64,000 nucleotides of DNA, taken from Flavobacterium sp. (lineage in GTDB: Bacteria; Bacteroidota; Bacteroidia; Flavobacteriales; Flavobacteriaceae). Below are positions 59,318 through 64,000 of this stretch, piece after piece. Under the pieces are notes generated by a model. That model saw only the letters and a list, made by a program, of their open reading frames with translations. It had not been told where the DNA came from and searched no databases. Position numbers and translations under genes: made by a program. The stretch spans positions 682,001-746,000 of the forward strand of contig NZ_JBCNKR010000006.1 of NCBI RefSeq assembly GCF_039595935.1, in the 5' to 3' direction. How positions within the stretch are numbered: position 1 is the first letter of the stretch; each line of letters starts with the position of its first letter.

Positions 59318-60547
59318 ATGCTAGAGAAAGAAGTTATAAATTTTGAGAAAACGGCCATTGTAGGTATTGTAACTCAAAGTCAAAGTGAGGAAAAACTTAA
59401 TGAATATTTAGACGAATTAGAGTTTTTAACTTATACCGCTGGTGGTGAGGTTATAAAACGCTTTTCGCAAAAAATGGAACGCCCGAATCCGAAGACTTTT
59501 GTGGGAACGGGAAAAATAGATGAAATAAATCTTTTTGTAAAAGAAAACGCGATATCGACGGTTATTTTTGATGATGAATTAACGCCATCGCAGCAAAAAA
59601 ATATTTCACGAATTATTGACTGCAAAATCCTTGACAGAACCAATTTGATTCTGGATATTTTTGCACAAAGAGCCGAAACATCTTATGCAAGAACTCAGGT
59701 TGAATTAGCACAATGCCAGTATTTACTGCCTAGACTTTCAGGTTTATGGACACACCTTGAGCGTCAAAAAGGAGGTATTGGTATGCGTGGTCCCGGTGAA
59801 ACGGAGATTGAAACGGATAGACGTATTGTTCGTGACCGAATTTCGTTATTGAAAGAAAAAATCAAAACGATTGATAAACAAATGAGTATTCAAAGAAGCA
59901 ACCGCGGCGCAATGGTTCGTGTAGCTTTAGTGGGTTATACAAACGTTGGGAAATCAACTTTGATGAATGCAATTGGAAAGAGTGAAGTTTTTGTTGAAAA
60001 TAAATTGTTTGCAACTTTAGATACAACAGTTCGAAAAGTGGTTATTAAAAACCTTCCATTTTTGCTTTCGGATACGGTTGGATTTATTCGAAAACTGCCA
60101 ACACAATTGGTTGATTCTTTCAAAAGTACACTGGATGAGGTTCGCGAAGCCGATTTGCTTTTGCACGTTGTCGATATTTCACATCCCGATTTCGAAGATC
60201 ATATCGAATCTGTAAATCAGATTTTACAGGAAATTAAAAGCAACGATAAACCAACAATTATGGTTTTTAATAAAATCGATGCTTATAAACACCTGACAAT
60301 TGACGAAGATGATTTGATTACCGAAAGAACCAGAAAACACTGGACTCTAGAGGAATGGAAACAAACCTGGATGAGCAATGTTGGGCATGATAAAGCATTA
60401 TTTATCTCTGCGACAAGAAAAGAAAACTTTGAGGAATTTAGAGAAATGGTTTACGAAGCGGTTCGCCAGATTCACATTACCAGATTTCCATATAATAACT
60501 TTTTATATCCTGATTACAAGGATGCCATTGAAAAGGAAGAAGAATAA
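59318..60547 (+). CDS. hflX: ribosome-associated GTPase HflX
   Basis: 409 residues. The N-terminal HflX domain (about 1-190) has TAGGEVIKRFSQKMERPNPKTFVGTGK and the family core RLSGLWTHLERQKGGIGMRGPGETEIETDRR. The GTPase domain follows: G1 GYTNVGKST, G3 DTVGFIRKLPTQL, G4 NKID, and an SA-type G5 near FISATRKENF. It splits and rescues stalled ribosomes in other bacteria. Monocistronic with its own promoter and terminator. Confidence 0.95.
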   Translation: MLEKEVINFEKTAIVGIVTQSQSEEKLNEYLDELEFLTYTAGGEVIKRFSQKMERPNPKTFVGTGKIDEINLFVKENAISTVIFDDELTPSQQKNISRIIDCKILDRTNLILDIFAQRAETSYARTQVELAQCQYLLPRLSGLWTHLERQKGGIGMRGPGETEIETDRRIVRDRISLLKEKIKTIDKQMSIQRSNRGAMVRVALVGYTNVGKSTLMNAIGKSEVFVENKLFATLDTTVRKVVIKNLPFLLSDTVGFIRKLPTQLVDSFKSTLDEVREADLLLHVVDISHPDFEDHIESVNQILQEIKSNDKPTIMVFNKIDAYKHLTIDEDDLITERTRKHWTLEEWKQTWMSNVGHDKALFISATRKENFEEFREMVYEAVRQIHITRFPYNNFLYPDYKDAIEKEEE

Positions 60548-60552
60548 AATTG

Positions 60553-60590
60553 AAAAACGGCTTTTGATAATTTTTCAAAAGCCGTTTTTT
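60553..60590. terminator. bidirectional terminator between hflX and the DUF3078 gene
   Basis: AAAAACGGCTTTTGA pairs perfectly with TCAAAAGCCGTTTTT around a 7-nt loop, between convergent genes. Confidence 0.85.
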
Positions 60591-60608
60591 ATTGATTAAA
60601 AAGAGTTT

Positions 60609-61559
60609 TTAAAAGCCAAAATTAATTCCTAAACCAAATACTTCTCTAGTTTGAAGCCCTCTAAAAGCATTATCATCATAAATAGCCTGGAAAGCTAAAT
60701 TTGCAGAAAGGAATTTATTTACTTTCATAATAATATTTAGAGAGTAATTAATATCTACGTTTTGAGGATCTTCCAAATAATTAGAATATAAATTCAATGT
60801 GTTTTCTGCAGTTACATTGGTCATAATGGCCAGTTTATAATAAACAGAAGCATAAAAACCAAGTTCGTAACGCATGGTTTTACCTTCGTCAACTCCAAAA
60901 TAATCACCATCGACATAAGGCAAACCAGTAAATCTATCAATTCCACTTGTATAAGCATTGTCTACAAAAGTGAACTTTGAAGTTAGGGGTGCAAAGTTTA
61001 TTTTTAAGTGTTCATCTTTAGACCAGTAAATACCGGGCCCAGTGGTAAGATATCCGGGAGACATAAATTTAGTTTGCTCAGTTCTGATTTCTTTTCCGTT
61101 TTCATCCTGACCATAAATATAGCCAGTAGTAAACTGAGTTCTAAAATTTAAAAAATAAGAGTAGTACCATTCTCCAAAAGCTCTCTTACCAACAATTGAG
61201 TTAAACTCTAAACGGTCATCTGTCTTTTTCCCGAAATCAGTATTTTTAGTTTGTAAAAGTCCGTAAGAAGCCAGAATTTTATTATCCCAGGTTAAGTCGT
61301 CTTTTTTATAATTAAAGTCGTAGTTTATTCCTAAAGTTCCGGAAAAACTATCTTCTCCACCCGCAATCCAATTATTAAAACTGGACTGATTTAATAAAAG
61401 TGATACAGTTCCCTTTGCTTTCCAGCCCTCTTCTTCAATAGTATCGTTGATTTTTTTTACAGCTTTTTCTGTGTTTTGAACTAATTCTTTTTCCGAATTT
61501 TGGGCCTGAACAAAAGTAAAGTTCGCCAGGATACATAGTAAAAACGCCAGCTTTTTCAT
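60609..61559 (-). CDS. DUF3078 outer-membrane-type protein
   Basis: 316 residues. Signal peptide MKKLAFLLCILANFTFVQAQ. After a short charged stretch comes the DUF3078 pattern: WKAKGTVSLLLNQSSFNNWIAGGEDSFSGTLGINYDFNYKKDDLTWDNKI, RLEFNSIVGKRAFGEWYYSYFLNFRTQF, and a C-terminal FGLGINFGF strand. Probably a beta-barrel in the outer membrane. Function unknown. Shares a terminator with hflX. Confidence 0.85.
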   Translation of the reverse strand: MKKLAFLLCILANFTFVQAQNSEKELVQNTEKAVKKINDTIEEEGWKAKGTVSLLLNQSSFNNWIAGGEDSFSGTLGINYDFNYKKDDLTWDNKILASYGLLQTKNTDFGKKTDDRLEFNSIVGKRAFGEWYYSYFLNFRTQFTTGYIYGQDENGKEIRTEQTKFMSPGYLTTGPGIYWSKDEHLKINFAPLTSKFTFVDNAYTSGIDRFTGLPYVDGDYFGVDEGKTMRYELGFYASVYYKLAIMTNVTAENTLNLYSNYLEDPQNVDINYSLNIIMKVNKFLSANLAFQAIYDDNAFRGLQTREVFGLGINFGF

Positions 61560-61636
61560 GGTTTTGTAGTTTAGTGTATTCTCAAATATACAAAAAACTA
61601 ACTTAAGGTTTGGCGTAAATTCCCTGAAAATGCAGG

Positions 61637-62146
61637 TTATTTCTTAGATTCCTTATACAAAGGTACAGCAGAGCATGCTTCACCGTACATAATGCTTCTG
61701 GCAAATGGCTGAAGATAAGTTGTTGCCAAAATATAAGCACGCATTGGAACTGGTTTTTTAGAACAGCCTTTTACAATTACAGGTTTTCCCTTATAAGCAG
61801 TGTAATCAATTTTGCTCAGAATTTCTTCGTATAAACTAGCATCAAGGTCTTCTATTGTTCCATTGACTACTTTTTTAGCAAAAGGCGCTAAATGAACACT
61901 CACTAAAATTAATGCCCAAGCCGGAATAATGGCGTCTGTACTGCAGTGTACCGCCACATATTGATCTTGGTATTGTGACCAATCATGATTTTTAAGATGT
62001 TCTCTAAAGTCTTTTTCTTTCAATAAAAATCCTTCCAAAAGCCATTGCGAAATGTCAATCTGAACACGCATTCCTTTTGGATAATAATCCTCCAAATCAA
62101 AAACTTCTAAAGCACTATTGGCAACTTTATTGATGATTTCTTCCAT
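61637..62146 (-). CDS. DUF2480 family protein
   Basis: 169 residues, no signal peptide. Visible are NSALEVFDLEDYYPKGMRVQIDISQWLLEGFLLKEKDFREHLKNHDWSQYQDQYVAVHCSTDAIIPAWA and KGKPVIVKGCSKKPVPMRAYILATTYLQPFARSIMYGEACSAVPLYK; three or four cysteines are conserved-looking. It lies downstream of the SufT-like and SufE genes, and in Bacteroidota DUF2480 proteins often accompany Fe-S assembly genes, so a role there is likely. Confidence 0.82.
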   Translation of the reverse strand: MEEIINKVANSALEVFDLEDYYPKGMRVQIDISQWLLEGFLLKEKDFREHLKNHDWSQYQDQYVAVHCSTDAIIPAWALILVSVHLAPFAKKVVNGTIEDLDASLYEEILSKIDYTAYKGKPVIVKGCSKKPVPMRAYILATTYLQPFARSIMYGEACSAVPLYKESKK

Positions 62147-62157
62147 TTTTTTAGTCT

Positions 62158-62224
62158 GAAAGTCGAAGGTCGAAAGTCATAAAGTCTTTTTACTTTGGAC
62201 TTTATGACTTTCAACTTTATGACT
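62158..62224. repeat. degenerate 7-bp repeat array between the SufT-like and DUF2480 genes
   Basis: GAAAGTC, GAAGGTC, GAAAGTC, then ATAAAGTC, and a complementary half GGACTTT, ATGACTT, TCAACTT, TATGACT. Close in wording to the array at 11464. Confidence 0.65.
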
Positions 62225-62229
62225 ATTTT

Positions 62230-62553
62230 TTAAAGCATTCCTAATTCTAATTTAGCTTCTTCGCTCATTAAATCTTTGCTCCAAGGCGGATCGAAAGTAA
62301 TTTCAACGTCAACATCTTTAATGTTTTCGATTCCTTTTACTTTTTCTTCTACTTCTCTAGGTAAACTTTCTGCAACAGGGCAGTTTGGTGAAGTAAGTGT
62401 CATAAGAATTTTTACTTCGTAATCTGTATTTACCATTACGTCGTAAATTAATCCTAATTCGTAAATATCAACAGGAATCTCAGGATCGTAAATTCCTTTT
62501 AAAATTCTTACGATAGATTCTCCTAATTCGTTTGTGTCTATTTCTTGTTCCAT
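62230..62553 (-). CDS. SufT-like metal-sulfur cluster assembly factor (DUF59/MIP18)
   Basis: 107 residues from MEQEIDTNELGESIVRILKGIYDPEIPVDIYELGLIYDV, the classic DUF59 N-terminus. The longer frame to 62592 adds sequence made of the flanking repeat. LTSPNCPVAESLPREVEEKV carries the conserved Cys, and VEITFDPPWSKDLMSEEAKLELGML ends the domain. Helps mature Fe-S proteins. Belongs with SufE and DUF2480 in a leftward group. Confidence 0.9.
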   Translation of the reverse strand: MEQEIDTNELGESIVRILKGIYDPEIPVDIYELGLIYDVMVNTDYEVKILMTLTSPNCPVAESLPREVEEKVKGIENIKDVDVEITFDPPWSKDLMSEEAKLELGML

Positions 62554-62560
62554 TGTTTTT

Positions 62561-62608
62561 GTTTTTCCACCATATAAGTTATATAAGTTCATTTAAACTA
62601 AACTTAAT
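62561..62608. repeat. direct repeat, left copy flanking the GxxExxY gene
   Basis: TTTTCCACCATATAAG followed by TTATATAAGTTCATTTAAAC and CTTAA. It matches 63102-63151 with a handful of differences. It also contains an internal 10-bp repetition of TATATAAGTT. Confidence 0.7.
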
Positions 62609-62637
62609 AATTTTAATGATGATATTTGTTTTTATAT

Positions 62638-63048
62638 TTAATCTTCCAGCCAGCGATATAACTCATTGACATATGTTTTTTGACCTTCGTGGTAAATGTT
62701 TGTTACATTAAAGTTTATCATTAAACCAATTGGTGACTTTAAAAGTTTCATATAAGACATCAGTTTTGCAACATGAATTGGTATAATTTGATCGACTGAT
62801 TTTAATTCAAGAACTAAACAATTTTCAATGAATAAATCGCATCTTAGATCTGACTTTAATTCTAAGCCTTTATATTCTACAGGAACCACTAACTCAGATT
62901 TAAAATTAATTCCTCGTAAAGACAATTCCTTGATCATGCATTGATGATAGATACTTTCTAAAAGCCCAGCCCCAATACTTTTATGAACTTCAATCGCTGC
63001 TCCGTTAACCTGATAAATTAAATCAGTCAAATATTTCTTTGTTATCAT
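62638..63048 (-). CDS. GxxExxY protein
   Basis: 136 residues. Matches the GxxExxY family: YQVNGAAIEVHKSIGAGLLESIYHQCMIKEL with the naming motif (G-LLE-SIY), VPVEYKGLELKSDLRCDLFIENCLVLELKSVDQI with D...E.K spacing like a PD-(D/E)XK nuclease fold, and GLMINFNV. Function unknown; the fold suggests nucleic-acid processing. It sits between direct repeats inside the Fe-S gene group, so it was probably inserted. Confidence 0.85.
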   Translation of the reverse strand: MITKKYLTDLIYQVNGAAIEVHKSIGAGLLESIYHQCMIKELSLRGINFKSELVVPVEYKGLELKSDLRCDLFIENCLVLELKSVDQIIPIHVAKLMSYMKLLKSPIGLMINFNVTNIYHEGQKTYVNELYRWLED

Positions 63049-63101
63049 TTGCCTTTTTTAGCAATAACAAGAAATAAAAAAGAAAGACAAAACTTACAAC
63101 A

Positions 63102-63151
63102 TTTGTTTTCCACTATATAAGCTATATAAGTTCATTTAAAACAAAACTTAA
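63102..63151. repeat. direct repeat, right copy flanking the GxxExxY gene
   Basis: TTTTCCACTATATAAGC, then TATATAAGTTCATTTAAAAC and CTTAA. Same orientation as 62561-62608 and about 541 bp away, with the GxxExxY gene between. Confidence 0.7.
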
Positions 63152-63185
63152 ATTTTCTTATATTACTTATATGGTTTAAAATTTT

Positions 63186-63611
63186 TTAGTTTTTATTTTT
63201 TGCATCAAAAGCCAAAGCGTACATTTTGATGTTTTTTATCATCGAAACCAAACCGTTGGCACGTGTCGCAGATAAATGTTCTTTTAAACCGATTTCATCT
63301 ATAAATTCAGTATCTGCATTTATAATATCGGATGCTTTTTGGTTGGAGAAAGCGCGAATTAAAATCGCAATTATTCCTTTTGTCAAAATAGCATCGCTGT
63401 CTGCGGTAAAAACGATTTTATCACCTTGTTCTTCGCCCTGAAGCCAAACTTTAGACTGGCATCCTTTGATTAAATTTTCATCTACTTTGTACTCTTCTTT
63501 GATTAACGGAAGGCTTTTTCCTAGTTCGATAATGTATTCATAACGCTGCATCCAGTCGTCGAACATCGAAAATTCGTCTATTATTTCGTTTTGTATTTCC
63601 TTTATTGTCAT
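63186..63611 (-). CDS. sufE: SufE-family sulfur acceptor protein
   Basis: 141 residues. SufE accepts persulfide sulfur from the cysteine desulfurase SufS for Fe-S cluster assembly. Visible are IQNEIIDEFSMFDDWMQRYEYIIELGKSLP, the active Cys in NLIKGCQSKVWLQ, and LSATRANGLVSMIKNIKMYA. Two bases separate it from the upstream gene. The wider suf operon probably lies beyond the right edge. Confidence 0.92.
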   Translation of the reverse strand: MTIKEIQNEIIDEFSMFDDWMQRYEYIIELGKSLPLIKEEYKVDENLIKGCQSKVWLQGEEQGDKIVFTADSDAILTKGIIAILIRAFSNQKASDIINADTEFIDEIGLKEHLSATRANGLVSMIKNIKMYALAFDAKNKN

Positions 63612-63613
63612 AA

Positions 63614-64000
63614 TTATTCTTTAGCAAAATCAACCAGTAAATTAACTAGTTTTTCGATTTCTTTTGGAGGAAAACCATTATCGAAACCAGGGGTTTCATA
63701 CGTTTTTCCATCTTTAGTTATTTTTAAATTTCCTATTGCAGCACCATCGTAAGTACGTTTGTCTGTTGGTGCTTTTAAAGTTGAAAGTTTATCTAAATTT
63801 ACTTTTGAAAATTCAGCCGTAATTTTATTCCATTTAGCATCATCAATTTTAGTTTCAATAGGCTGCTGATCTCTTCCGTTTGTAACAAAAGCAGTTTGAT
63901 TTTGAAGGACAATCTTTTTAAAATATCCTCTTGACATTGCAGAATATTCAATCTGAGTTTCGGCCATGTGTGTTTTTTTCTGACTGCAGCATCCAGTCGC
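63614..64000 (-). CDS. probable lipoprotein of unknown function, N-terminus beyond window edge, possible +1 frameshift
   Basis: The frame from an ATG at 63967 gives 117 residues (MAETQIEYSAMSRGYFKKIV to PKEIEKLVNLLVDFAKE), a small alpha/beta protein. Upstream the frame stays open to the edge but reads RLDAAVRKK. The neighbouring frame reads ATGCCSQKK, a lipobox-like end of a signal peptide, and would join the ATG frame if the A7 run at 63973-63979 had one A fewer. I favour a lipoprotein with an extra A, but the edge prevents proof. It lies 2 bp upstream of sufE. Confidence 0.55.
   Translation of the reverse strand, partial: ATGCCSQKKTHMAETQIEYSAMSRGYFKKIVLQNQTAFVTNGRDQQPIETKIDDAKWNKITAEFSKVNLDKLSTLKAPTDKRTYDGAAIGNLKITKDGKTYETPGFDNGFPPKEIEKLVNLLVDFAKE

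Overview
The window looks like chromosomal DNA of a Flavobacterium species or a close relative in the Bacteroidota. It is AT-rich. Many intergenic regions carry the Bacteroidota promoter box TAnnTTTG, and ribosome binding sites are poor. Lineage-typical families are present (IPExxxVDY protein, DUF2480, DUF3078, DUF5689 next to a TonB-dependent receptor, DUF6249 next to an ECF sigma factor). There is no transposase, prophage, CRISPR array or rRNA.

Layout. 1-12.8 kb is a sugar region. A leftward galactose operon galM-galK-galT faces a divergent GntR-type regulator. Next come an AraR-like Nudix regulator and a rightward arabinose set: GH51 arabinofuranosidase, araB, araD, araA and a lipoprotein mutarotase. 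Three copies of a 21-bp palindrome (TAAGTGT-N7-ACACTTA type) lie in front of araR, the arabinofuranosidase and araB, so an arabinose regulon can be read from the sequence. 13.0-14.6 kb holds a frameshifted osmC, a small accessory gene pair and tRNA-Leu. 14.8-29.8 kb is mostly housekeeping: prs, rplY, pth, sod, purF, a PfkB kinase, an ECF sigma factor with its partner, rnhA, purN, acpP-fabF-rnc and pyk. A tandemly duplicated small-RNA-like element sits just downstream of purF.

30.1-39.7 kb is a rightward block of eight genes: sulfatase, HAD lipoprotein, beta-barrel protein, DUF2252 protein, DUF4136 lipoprotein, membrane AraC regulator, MetA-type outer membrane protein and an Omp85-like barrel. 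Its function is unknown, but almost all products are predicted exported or envelope proteins. 43.5-48.1 kb is accessory DNA. It has a translationally coupled three-gene cassette (a TIGR04255-type protein plus two unrecognised proteins), an XRE regulator and a Zeta-toxin-like ATPase preceded by an overlapping 54-codon gene. Two identical tRNA-Asn genes follow. 48.4-64 kb is again mostly core: rseP, an ene-reductase, a Gfo/Idh dehydrogenase, an MFS permease, a TonB receptor with a DUF5689 lipoprotein, hflX, and an Fe-S assembly group (SufT-like, SufE) interrupted by a GxxExxY gene between direct repeats.

Two themes run across the window. First, several genes are broken by exactly one extra A in an A7-A9 run (galK, osmC, the accessory ORF twice, probably the last gene). 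This points to homopolymer overcalling in the assembly or to real slippage sites. Second, many intergenic gaps hold degenerate arrays with a strict 7-bp or 8-bp period, each with a different word.
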